Under the pieces are notes generated by a model. That model saw only the letters and a list, made by a program, of their open reading frames with translations, was not told the DNA's origin and ran no database searches. A program made the translations under genes and the position numbers. Positions 7,404 through 14,811 of a stretch of 64,000 bases of DNA are shown here, piece after piece. The number at the start of each line of letters is the position of its first letter. The first letter of the stretch is position 1. This DNA comes from WHTI01 sp963826105 (GTDB taxonomy: Bacteria > Actinomycetota > CADDZG01 > WHSQ01), in NCBI GenBank assembly GCA_963826105.1, contig CAWGWA010000007.1, positions 81,453-145,452 of the forward strand. The letters run 5' to 3'.

Positions 7404-8594
7404 GTGGTGAACCAGGCCTCCTTTCCCGAGACGATCCTCCACGTCGACATGGACGCTTTCTACGCGTCCGTCGAGGTCGCCAAGGACCCGATGCTCCAAG
7501 GAAAGCCGGTCGTGGTCGGGGGCCTGGGGGGTCGCGGGGTCGTCACCTCCGCCTCATACCAAGCGCGCGAATACGGAGTGACATCGGCGATGCCGATCGT
7601 CAGAGCCCGGCGGCTGTGCCCACACGCGATCTTCCTTCCGAACGACTTCACCGCTTACACCGATTTCTCTCGGAGGATCCGCGAGGTGTTCCTCTCCTAC
7701 ACGCCCTTCGTCGAACCCTTGTCGCTCGATGAGGCGTTCCTCGATGTCTCCGGGTCCGTGAGGTTGTTCGGCGATCCGGTTTCGATCGGCGCACAGATCA
7801 AGGCCGATGTCGCCGAGCTCGGACTTCCATGCACCGTCGGGATCGCCGTCAATAAGTTCCTCGCCAAGCTCGCATCGCAGAAGGCGAAGCCGGATGGGCT
7901 CCTCCGGGTTCCCGCCGACGGGATCGAAGCTTTCCTCCACCCTCTCCCGATCACCGCGTTGTGGGGGGTGGGGGAGAAGACAGGAGAGGCCCTCAGAAGG
8001 CTCGGGTTGAAGACGGTGGCGGATGTTGCTGCGATGCCCCGGAGAACGCTTCAACGAGCCGTGGGTGACTCCCTGGGGGCGCACCTGTTCGATCTGGCCA
8101 ACGGGGTCGATGAGCGCGTGGTCACACCTCATGAACCGACCAAGTCGGTTGGCTCGGAGGAGACCTTTTCCCACGATCTTGACTCGACCCAAGTGATCAT
8201 CCGCGAGATCTTGCGGCTCAGCGAGCGGACCGCGGGACGGCTCCGCGGTGCCGGCCTCTGTGGCAGGACGGTGACCTTGAAGGTCCGGTTCTCGAACTTC
8301 AAGACGATCACGAGGTCGCGGACCCTCGATGAGGAAGTGGACAACACCCACGAGATCTACGACGCGGCCCGATCGCTGTTCGAGAAGCTCGACCCGGTTC
8401 GCCCTCGGATCCGGCTTCTCGGGGTCAGCATCAGCGGAGTCACGGATGGGCCTCCGCGCCGGCAGATGTCTCTTTTGTCGGGGCCGGGAGGCCCGGGATG
8501 GACGGAGGCAACGGAAGCGATCGACAGTATCCGTGAGCGCTTCGGGGACGAGTCTGTAGGTCCTGCTGCCCTACTCGATGGCGACGACCTTTGA
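7404..8594 (+). CDS. dinB: DNA polymerase IV (Y-family translesion polymerase)
   Basis: About 396 residues. LHVDMDAFYASVE near residue 11 and SLDEAFLDVSG near residue 108 supply the metal-binding acidic residues, so the polymerase should be active. This distinguishes it from ImuB, which has lost them. The order is palm/fingers, thumb with a helix-hairpin-helix (ITALWGVGEKTGEAL), and the little-finger domain. RRQMSLL near the C-terminus resembles a sliding-clamp-binding motif. Pol IV bypasses lesions and extends misaligned ends. GTG at 7404 is the longest start; GTG at 7407 fits the -10-like hexamer better. Being last in the LexA-controlled gene row suggests damage induction together with dnaE2. 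Confidence 0.93.
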   Translation: MVNQASFPETILHVDMDAFYASVEVAKDPMLQGKPVVVGGLGGRGVVTSASYQAREYGVTSAMPIVRARRLCPHAIFLPNDFTAYTDFSRRIREVFLSYTPFVEPLSLDEAFLDVSGSVRLFGDPVSIGAQIKADVAELGLPCTVGIAVNKFLAKLASQKAKPDGLLRVPADGIEAFLHPLPITALWGVGEKTGEALRRLGLKTVADVAAMPRRTLQRAVGDSLGAHLFDLANGVDERVVTPHEPTKSVGSEETFSHDLDSTQVIIREILRLSERTAGRLRGAGLCGRTVTLKVRFSNFKTITRSRTLDEEVDNTHEIYDAARSLFEKLDPVRPRIRLLGVSISGVTDGPPRRQMSLLSGPGGPGWTEATEAIDSIRERFGDESVGPAALLDGDDL

Positions 8595-8614
8595 AATGTT
8601 GCACGCCAAAGGGG

Positions 8615-8642
8615 CTGACTAAAGGCGCTCCATCCTTATAAT
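8615..8642 (+). promoter_or_regulatory. promoter of the DUF3040 gene
   Basis: TATAAT at 8637-8642 is a consensus -10 and CTGACT at 8615-8620 a fair -35, with 16 bases between them. A GGAGG sequence lies between the -10 and the GTG at 8653, so the leader would be only a few bases long. Confidence 0.5.
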
Positions 8643-8652
8643 CGGAGGCACA

Positions 8653-9021
8653 GTGCCTCTCTCAGACCACGAACAGAAGATCCTCGAAGAGATCGAGAAG
8701 AGCCTCTACCAAGAGGATCCTAAGTTCGCGCGCGATGTGAAGCGGCGATCCCCTCAGATGGGCGAGCGGCGGCGCGTGAAACTCGGTGCGGTTCTCTTCC
8801 TCATCGGCTTCGGGATCCTCATCGGTTTCTTCATCACCAGCAACATCATCATCGGAGTCCTCGCCTTTGGGACGATGGTCGGCGGGATCGTTCTGGTCGC
8901 CGGCTCCATAACGGGTTTGACCCTGGGTCGAGGCGGACCGGGTACCGGCCCACGGGACCGCCTGCTCAAGACTTTCGAGCAGTGGGAGTCGCGTGTCCGA
9001 AAGCGCGATAAAGGTTCCTGA
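8653..9021 (+). CDS. DUF3040 membrane protein
   Basis: 122 residues starting MPLSDHEQKILEEIEK, the hallmark N-terminus of DUF3040, followed by a basic stretch, two membrane helices (about residues 44-62 and 66-88) and a charged C-terminal tail. The family is actinobacterial and has no established function; in many genomes it sits close to mraZ. Here it is 13 kb away from mraZ, between dinB and a MerR-type regulator, and has its own promoter. The GTG start has GGAGG 4-8 bases upstream. Confidence 0.85.
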   Translation: MPLSDHEQKILEEIEKSLYQEDPKFARDVKRRSPQMGERRRVKLGAVLFLIGFGILIGFFITSNIIIGVLAFGTMVGGIVLVAGSITGLTLGRGGPGTGPRDRLLKTFEQWESRVRKRDKGS

Positions 9022-9064
9022 GGACCAAACTTCAAGAACAATCTTCCGTATCGCCGTTTGCCCC

Positions 9065-9094
9065 TTGCCGCGCCGCGACCTGACGCGCTAGATT
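9065..9094 (+). promoter_or_regulatory. possible promoter of the MerR-type gene
   Basis: TTGCCG (9065-9070) and TAGATT (9089-9094) are 18 bases apart. A weaker alternative, TTGTTC at 9180 with GTAACT at 9203 and a 17-base spacer, lies closer to the gene. Both are tentative. Confidence 0.3.
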
Positions 9095-9111
9095 CGCAGG
9101 AGTTCACAAAA

Positions 9112-9137
9112 GCGAGGGGATCCCGGGGCGAGGGGAT
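9112..9137. repeat. 10-base direct repeat
   Basis: GCGAGGGGAT occurs at 9112-9121 and again at 9128-9137, a 16-base period, in the leader of the MerR-type regulator gene. It could be a tandem binding site. Confidence 0.5.
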
Positions 9138-9235
9138 GTAGTCTTCGGACCCCCCAAAGGGATCTTGTTCGGGGAAGTCTTGTTCACGTTTCTGTCGAGG
9201 TTGTAACTGAAAAGGCGGGAGGTTCGCGCGCACTC

Positions 9236-9754
9236 ATGGAGGGTTTCACTGCAGAGCAGGCATGTCGTTTCACTGGGTGCACGCCACATCAGCTTCGTTA
9301 TTGGGATCGAATCGCTCTCGTAAAGCCTGGGGTTCAGCAGACCGGTGGCCGTCCGGGCGTCAGACGTCTCTACTCATTCCGAGACCTGGTTGCACTCAAG
9401 GTCGTGAAGTCACTTCTCGACGGCGGCATGAGCCTCCAGCGGGTTAGGAAGGCCTACGACTACCTCCGCAAGAAGGCCGGTCTCGAGGATCATCTGTCCG
9501 AGGTGCGGCTCGTCACCGACGGAGTCAGCATCTTCAAGGTCTGCCACGACGACGGCGAAGTTCTCGATGCCCTGAAGGAAGGGCAGATGTCCTTCTTCCT
9601 GGCGATCAACGAGATCGCACAGAGCGTCGATGGGAAGGTCTCCGAGTACCTCTACGACCGTGAGGAATTCGTCACCGCCCTTAAACGGGTCGAGTCCAAG
9701 GCAGAAGAGGAGCTCGACGACAAGGTGATCAGGCGGCTGCGCGCCGCCCACTGA
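9236..9754 (+). CDS. MerR-family transcriptional regulator
   Basis: 172 residues. The first 75 form a MerR winged helix-turn-helix: FTAEQACRFTGCTPHQLRYW is the recognition helix region, and GGRPGVRRLYSFRDL is the wing. The remainder (KVVKSLLDGGMSLQRVRKA and a C-terminal alpha/beta region) has none of the Cys patterns of metal-sensing members, so the effector is unknown. A GGGAGG ribosome-binding site is 13 bases upstream of the ATG, a rather wide gap. The 3' end overlaps the convergent transglutaminase gene by 26 bases, so the two transcripts are antisense to each other there. Single-ligand actinobacterial regulators of cell division have this architecture, but nothing here proves that link. 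Confidence 0.82.
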   Translation: MEGFTAEQACRFTGCTPHQLRYWDRIALVKPGVQQTGGRPGVRRLYSFRDLVALKVVKSLLDGGMSLQRVRKAYDYLRKKAGLEDHLSEVRLVTDGVSIFKVCHDDGEVLDALKEGQMSFFLAINEIAQSVDGKVSEYLYDREEFVTALKRVESKAEEELDDKVIRRLRAAH

Positions 9755-10112
9755 TCCGCGGCAGCCTCAGCTTCGGCAGACTCAGCGAGAGGTTCCTGGG
9801 CGAGAACAGTCGTACCGCGCGCTGCCATATCGTCGAGCGGGACCACATGTTCTTTCGAAGGCCACGCGCGAGTTTCCTGGCCTCGCCGGCATCGAGAGCA
9901 GATACCTCGCGCAACGAGTATTCGGATGCTTCGTAGATCGCGGCAAGTCGGATCGCGGCGCGTTCGGGGATGCCCTTCAGTTCCGCGACCCTCGTGACGT
10001 AGGACGTCGGTGATTCGGCGACCCCCCGGTTGGTGGCGAGCTCACGAGCGTTGAGACAGAAGTCGAGGAAGGCCGCAGACGCCAGATCGCGGCGTGCCCT
10101 TCGCCCGGGCAT
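9729..10112 (-). pseudogene. severed C-terminal part of the transglutaminase-like protein
   Basis: This frame encodes ARRDLASAAFLDFCLNAREL, then TSYVTRVAELKGIPERAAI and SLREVSALDAGEARKLARGL. That matches the helical cytoplasmic tail (DUF4129-like) that normally follows the last membrane helix of TgpA-type proteins. It begins exactly where the upstream protein (10042-12123) leaves its expected course, one base out of frame. Joining the two frames around 10085-10110 gives a complete family member of about 800 residues. The stop lies inside the 3' end of the MerR-type gene on the other strand. Confidence 0.7.
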
Positions 10113-12123
10113 AAGCCCTCTTGATGCGCCACTCCTTCATGGCGGGGATCGAGAGGATGAACAGCAACGCCGCGGCGAGGAGGACGATCGATACGACACG
10201 GAAGGTCCGCTCCCACGGCTGAGTCTCGGCGAGTTCCCCAGAGCCCGGGATCGCTCCGCTGTTGATCAGGTTCTGCAGTTCCTCGGGGCTCAGGTCGCCC
10301 CCCGGGTTGACTCCCGCATCCTCCAACCGTGGGTCGACGCCCTCCGGGTTCGGGACCGAATTCGCACCGTCAACGCCGATGGGCCCTTCGTTGCCCGGGT
10401 CCTGGGGGGTCGTGTATAGAGGGACGCTCGTAGAGCGGTTGACATCGATCCGGGGGGTGGGCTCGAACGCGACCCAGCCGATGTGCTCGAAGTACACCTC
10501 GGGCCAGGCATGGGCGTCGGTGCCCTTGACGGCGTTCTCACCGTCGCCGACGGCCTCGCCGGGGAGGAATCCGACCACGAGACGGGATGGGTAACCGAGC
10601 TCCCGGGCCAGGACCGCGAAGGCGGTAGAGAACTGCTGGCAGTAGCCGGTCTTGGTGTTGATAAGGAAGTTCGTGAGGTCGTCGGTCGATGCCTCCTGCT
10701 CGGCCCTGAGCTCTTCCAGATTGATCGAGTAGGTGAACTCCTCGCTTCGGAGGTGGTTCTGGATCGCAACCAGTTGTTCGAACTCCGTGTTGGCGGTGCT
10801 CACCCAGCCGGCGAGGAGATCTTTGACCTCGGGGGTGAGCTCATCCGGAAGCTGCGTGTAGATGTCGGCTCCCGGGATCCCCGGGTCGCCGATGTGGGCG
10901 TTGACGAGCTCGGTGTAGCTCTCATGGGGGACCTGCGAAGTCACCTGGTAAACGAGGCTGCCGCCGAGTTCGGTCGTGCTCCGGATATCCCCGCTCTCCG
11001 GGTCGTAGCGGAGACCGTCACCGATGTTCTGTTGCGTTATGAGCTGGAGGTCCGTCGCCTGCACGGCTGCGGGAAGCGATTCCGAAACAAGCCCGGTGAC
11101 CGTGATCCTCTGAACCAAGGTTGTCGACGCGGTCGATACCGGTTCGGGGCCGTCGATGACGCCGTCCTCGATCGGCACAAGATCGGCGCTCGACGGTCTC
11201 CAGGTTGCCCCATCGAAGTCGGGCAGCGTGATCAAGCGCCAGTAGGTGTTCGTCTCGGCCTGCACTCGGAAGTACTCGGTGTCCGATTGGCTGATCAGGC
11301 TCGGGGCGATCGAGACGAGGGGATCGATCCGGCCCCCGCCGTCTCCGTCTCCACTGCCTCCGGTCCCCGAGCCGCCAGTCCCACCCGGGTTGCGCCACGA
11401 CAGCAGTCCGTCTCCCAAGGCGGGAAGGAAGATCGGCGCGATCAACGCAAGTGCGACGCACGTCGCACCCATCTTCCGAGCGATCTCGCCGGTGATCGAA
11501 TCGGGCTCCTCCTCGGAGCTGTGATCTGCCCATGTCGGAACCCACCGACCCCAGGACCGGAGTCGATGGGAGGACTCGACCCCCCAGTAGGCGAGCAGCG
11601 ATATCAGGAACAGCGCGACGAATAGGGGAGTGCCGGCTCCGGTGCCGACCACCATCACGACCGAGAACAGAACGACCGGGGTGACCGACGCGATCAGTGG
11701 CTTCCGCCATCTGAACGTCGCTACCTCGCCGAGCACTGCCGCGATCCACAGGCCGGCGACGACCATGATCACGTAGCCGGGTCGCACCGGGACCGGGGCG
11801 AAGTCGAGCTCGGCCCGATCTATCGCCTGCTTCACTGCGTCCACCAGACCGCGCACCGCGCCCGGCGTCGGGAGTCCGTAGAACGTGTTCTTGGTCTGGA
11901 ATATGAACGCGAGGTAGGTCGTCAGGGTAACGAGCGAGGCGATCGCCGTCAGCAGGATAGAGACCCCGAAGCGCCGACCCAGGATCGCGATCCCCGCGGC
12001 GATCAACATGCCGAGGGCCGCCGGCCCGGGATAATCGCCGTCTGCGAACAGCTGCGAGAACGAGAACAGCGTGACCGCGAGAAGGCCGATGAGGGCTAGG
12101 CGAGTTCTGGCTTCCGAGCCCAT
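10042..12123 (-). CDS. transglutaminase-like membrane protein (TgpA type), frameshifted near its C-terminus
   Basis: 693 residues in this frame. About six membrane helices occupy residues 8-220. A long extracytoplasmic region follows, with a Gly/Asp-rich linker and the transglutaminase core: GYCQQFSTAFAVLAR with the nucleophile Cys near residue 493, DAHAWPEVYF with the His near 536, and FEPTPR. A final helix near residues 650-672 precedes the break. The last 30 or so residues (TPRSGVCG onward) are out of frame, and the true tail is encoded at 9729-10112. These proteins occur with DUF58 and MoxR partners, as here, and are thought to act on envelope proteins or peptides. The start overlaps the DUF58 gene by 28 bases. 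Confidence 0.85.
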   Translation of the reverse strand: MGSEARTRLALIGLLAVTLFSFSQLFADGDYPGPAALGMLIAAGIAILGRRFGVSILLTAIASLVTLTTYLAFIFQTKNTFYGLPTPGAVRGLVDAVKQAIDRAELDFAPVPVRPGYVIMVVAGLWIAAVLGEVATFRWRKPLIASVTPVVLFSVVMVVGTGAGTPLFVALFLISLLAYWGVESSHRLRSWGRWVPTWADHSSEEEPDSITGEIARKMGATCVALALIAPIFLPALGDGLLSWRNPGGTGGSGTGGSGDGDGGGRIDPLVSIAPSLISQSDTEYFRVQAETNTYWRLITLPDFDGATWRPSSADLVPIEDGVIDGPEPVSTASTTLVQRITVTGLVSESLPAAVQATDLQLITQQNIGDGLRYDPESGDIRSTTELGGSLVYQVTSQVPHESYTELVNAHIGDPGIPGADIYTQLPDELTPEVKDLLAGWVSTANTEFEQLVAIQNHLRSEEFTYSINLEELRAEQEASTDDLTNFLINTKTGYCQQFSTAFAVLARELGYPSRLVVGFLPGEAVGDGENAVKGTDAHAWPEVYFEHIGWVAFEPTPRIDVNRSTSVPLYTTPQDPGNEGPIGVDGANSVPNPEGVDPRLEDAGVNPGGDLSPEELQNLINSGAIPGSGELAETQPWERTFRVVSIVLLAAALLFILSIPAMKEWRIKRAYARAKGTPRSGVCGLPRLLSQRS

Positions 12124-13385
12124 GCGTCACCCCCTCGTCGTCCGCCGACCGAGAGGGTTGTCCAGGCTGCTCCCAGTCCTTCTCCCGGACCGAGTACGAG
12201 CGACGGCACCGCCGAGCGGGTGAGGAGTGTCACGGCTCCCCGTGTCTGCTGCTCGCCCTCCCAGCGCGATTTGGTGGTTGCTCCACCGAAACGGTGGCCC
12301 GGGTAGACGATGACCGCGACCTGACGGAAGCGGCGCCGGCAGCGTGTGATCCCGACCGCGACGGTGTCCGACAGCTCGCCGGTTACGCACACGAGCGTTC
12401 CCTCGGCCGAGGTTCCGGATTCCAGTTCGGCCAACCGGAGCACCAAGGAGTCGTGGTCGGGGGCGTCGTGCCCCGGTTCGAGGACCGCAAGGGCATCGAG
12501 GATCTGGTGGTAGTGGTCGGTGCCTCGGGATGTGGGGCGACCCTGATGATGGGCGCTCATCAACCGGTAGGTGTAGCCCGACCGGTGATAGAGATCGGCG
12601 AGGGACGCCGCACCCTCGATCGCGCGCTCGAACGACGAGCCGTCGCCGTGCCCCTCGTGGGCCGAGAAGCGATCATCGAGCAGGATCGTCGCCCGAGTGT
12701 GCCAGGGAGTCTCCTCTTGCCGGATCATCGGCTTGGCGCGCTTCGCGGTCGAGGGCCAGTGGATCTTCCTGAGATCGTCCCCATGCGCGTACTCCCGCAT
12801 CGTGTAGAAGTCCTCGCCCCGCGCTCCGGAGAGTTGTCTTAGGGCCGAGACCGCCATGCTCCTCTGTTGCCCGAGGTCTCGGGGCAGTGCGAGGCGTTCG
12901 ATGCGCGGGTAGACGAGGAGGCTGTCGACGTCGGCCGCAACGTTGCGCGTGCGTGCGAGACCGAACGGATCGACGATGGAGGTACGGAGGGGGCCGACCT
13001 CGTAGCGGCCCCGGTGGGGTGCGCGCACCTCGTACTCAGCATCACGGGTACCGCCGGGTTCGACCCCGTTGAGGGCGAACCGCGCCTGTCCCGACAATTC
13101 GATCGGCAGTGCGTCGTCCAGCATCAGGAGCGGCGCGGAACCCCGGCCTTCGTTCTCGATCCGAAGGTGAACCCGAACCGGCTGGCCGGCGCGTGCTCTC
13201 GGCGGTGAAAGCGTGCGCGTGATGACGAGATCGTGCCGTCTGGCCGAAACGATGATGACCGCGATCCCGACCAAAGCGACCAGAGCGAATCCAACCTGTT
13301 CGAGACCGCTGGCACCGAACCCACGGCCGACCACCCACAGAGTGATCCCGAGGGCGAAGGTCGCCCAACCGCGCAGCGACGGCAC
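12096..13385 (-). CDS. DUF58 domain protein
   Basis: About 429 residues from a GTG at 13385. Two N-terminal membrane helices are followed by a beta-rich region and the DUF58 core, marked by MREYAHGDDLRKIHWPSTAK near residues 190-210. The C-terminal part resembles a von Willebrand-like fold (ATILLDDRFSAHEG). DUF58 proteins pair with MoxR ATPases and transglutaminases, possibly as an assembly or chaperone system at the membrane; the mechanism is not established. An upstream ATG at 13466 would read through the end of moxR and gives an unlikely Ser-rich N-terminus, so the GTG 8 bases after the moxR stop is preferred. Confidence 0.85.
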   Translation of the reverse strand: MPSLRGWATFALGITLWVVGRGFGASGLEQVGFALVALVGIAVIIVSARRHDLVITRTLSPPRARAGQPVRVHLRIENEGRGSAPLLMLDDALPIELSGQARFALNGVEPGGTRDAEYEVRAPHRGRYEVGPLRTSIVDPFGLARTRNVAADVDSLLVYPRIERLALPRDLGQQRSMAVSALRQLSGARGEDFYTMREYAHGDDLRKIHWPSTAKRAKPMIRQEETPWHTRATILLDDRFSAHEGHGDGSSFERAIEGAASLADLYHRSGYTYRLMSAHHQGRPTSRGTDHYHQILDALAVLEPGHDAPDHDSLVLRLAELESGTSAEGTLVCVTGELSDTVAVGITRCRRRFRQVAVIVYPGHRFGGATTKSRWEGEQQTRGAVTLLTRSAVPSLVLGPGEGLGAAWTTLSVGGRRGGDAWARKPELA

Positions 13386-13392
13386 CGGGAAG

Positions 13393-14364
13393 TTAGGCCT
13401 GACCCCGTGCCGGGATAGGGACGCGCTCGACGAGCTCGCCCAGGACATCCTCGGCGGTCGCTCCACGCATCTGAGCTTCGGGCGAAAGGATCACGCGGTG
13501 AGCGAGGACGTGGATGGAGAGTTGTTGGATGTCGTCGGGAACGACGTAGTCGCGCCCGCGGCTGGCGGCCAGCGCCCGTGACGATCGCAGCATGTAGAGC
13601 GAGGCCCGCGGGCTCGCCCCAAGATGGACGTCGGGGTGGTCGCGGGTCGACTCCGTGATCTCGACGATGTATCGCTTCAAGGTCGGAGCGACATGGACAC
13701 CCTGCGCCAATTTCACTAGAACGCTTACCTCTCCGGCATTGGCCACCGGTTCTAGTTCATCGAGACGAGAGTGCGTTCCGTGGAGATCGAGGATCTCGAG
13801 CTCCGACGAGCGCGAGGGGTATCCAACCGACAACCGCATCATGAAACGGTCGAGCTGGGACTCGGGGAGGGGATAGGTCCCTTCGTGCTCGAGTGGGTTC
13901 TGGGTCGCGATCACCATGAACGGGGGATCGAGAGGATGGGTGGTGCCGTCGATGGTGACCTGTCGCTCCTCCATGCATTCGAGGAGGGCCGACTGGGTCT
14001 TGGGTGACGCACGGTTGATCTCGTCACCGAGGCAGATGTTGGCGAAGACGGCTCCCGGCTTGAACTCGAACTCGTGCGTCCGCTGGTCCCAGAAGTTGAC
14101 GCCGGTGACGTCGGTGGGAAGCAGGTCGGGCGTGAACTGGATCCGCTGCCAGGTGCAATCGATCGAGCGAGCCAATGATTTGGCGAGCATCGTCTTGCCG
14201 ACGCCGGGGACATCTTCGAGGAGAACGTGTCCTTCCGATAGAAGAGCGATCAAGGCGAGGCGGATCACATCGCCCTTGCCTTGGATCGTCCGCTCTATGT
14301 TCTCCGCGATCCGTTCGAAAACGGTCTGGAAGTGGTTGAAGTCTTTCGGGGGTGCATCGGTCAT
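13393..14364 (-). CDS. MoxR-type AAA+ ATPase
   Basis: 323 residues. Walker A is DVPGVGKTMLAKS near residues 50-62, and Walker B is LGDEINRASPKTQSALLE near residues 112-129. Sensor 1 lies in ATQNPLEHEGTYPLPESQLD, and the C-terminal lid includes GASPRASLYMLRSSRALAA. MoxR ATPases remodel or activate partner proteins and are typically encoded with DUF58 and transglutaminase genes, the exact order seen here. This is the first gene of the three-gene minus-strand unit. The 125-base divergent region upstream (14365-14489) is less GC-rich and presumably carries promoters for both directions. Confidence 0.93.
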   Translation of the reverse strand: MTDAPPKDFNHFQTVFERIAENIERTIQGKGDVIRLALIALLSEGHVLLEDVPGVGKTMLAKSLARSIDCTWQRIQFTPDLLPTDVTGVNFWDQRTHEFEFKPGAVFANICLGDEINRASPKTQSALLECMEERQVTIDGTTHPLDPPFMVIATQNPLEHEGTYPLPESQLDRFMMRLSVGYPSRSSELEILDLHGTHSRLDELEPVANAGEVSVLVKLAQGVHVAPTLKRYIVEITESTRDHPDVHLGASPRASLYMLRSSRALAASRGRDYVVPDDIQQLSIHVLAHRVILSPEAQMRGATAEDVLGELVERVPIPARGQA

Positions 14365-14489
14365 CCCCGCCCTCCCTTGGCAAGCGATTGGATATTCAGG
14401 TTAGCAGCGTGCTGATTTTGTAAGGCGTTCGGCGTAGGCTTCCGCCCTACAACTCTCATACAGCTATCGATCACAGGGGGTTCCACTAC

Positions 14490-14702
14490 ATGGCGGGTTG
14501 GGGTGACGATCCGGAGCTCGAGCGGCTCCGGGGCATGTTGGCCGACGGATGGGAGGTCGCCGAGATCTCCGAGGACCCGGACGCGGCCGGGGGACCGTCG
14601 GACACGGTGAAGCTCTCCAAGGGCGACGAGACCGCCGAGTGCACCTCCGACCATCTGGCATTCCACCGTTTCGTTGAAGGACTCAGAGAAGATCAAGGAT
14701 GA
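14490..14702 (+). CDS. small acidic protein of unknown function
   Basis: 70 residues, MAGWGDDPELERLRGMLADG onward, acidic, with no membrane helix and one Cys. I do not recognise the family. CAGGGGG 11-16 bases upstream may serve as ribosome-binding site. A TATCGA hexamer at 14464 may belong to its promoter. The centre (SDTVKLSKGDETAEC) looks like a small beta-hairpin. It is divergent from moxR and 110 bases ahead of the peptide transporter operon. Codon use looks normal for the region, which supports it being a gene. Confidence 0.55.
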   Translation: MAGWGDDPELERLRGMLADGWEVAEISEDPDAAGGPSDTVKLSKGDETAECTSDHLAFHRFVEGLREDQG

Positions 14703-14729
14703 CTCCTACAGTTGTAGTAGGAAGCTGAC

Positions 14730-14735
14730 TATACT
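14730..14735 (+). promoter_or_regulatory. -10 element TATACT of the peptide transporter operon
   Basis: TATACT is a near-consensus -10 located 76 bases before the binding-protein ATG. No clear -35 is seen at 16-18 bases. The flanks are repetitive (CTGACTATACTCGTCAG is an interrupted palindrome), which could be an operator. The leader ends with a purine-rich GGGGGGAA ribosome-binding site. Confidence 0.45.
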
Positions 14736-14811
14736 CGTCAGTCGTAGTGCGTAACAGGGGAGAGCACCACTAAGTAGCCGGAGTGGATCCGGCCGATCAA
14801 GGGGGGAATAG

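Noticed and set aside
10483..11625. Long plus-strand frame opposite the transglutaminase gene.
   Set aside because: Composition is that of an antisense shadow of GC-rich coding DNA, with no family features.
13386..13466. Upstream ATG start for the DUF58 protein.
   Set aside because: It lies inside the moxR coding region and adds a Ser/Arg-rich stretch not seen in the family; a GTG just after moxR fits better.
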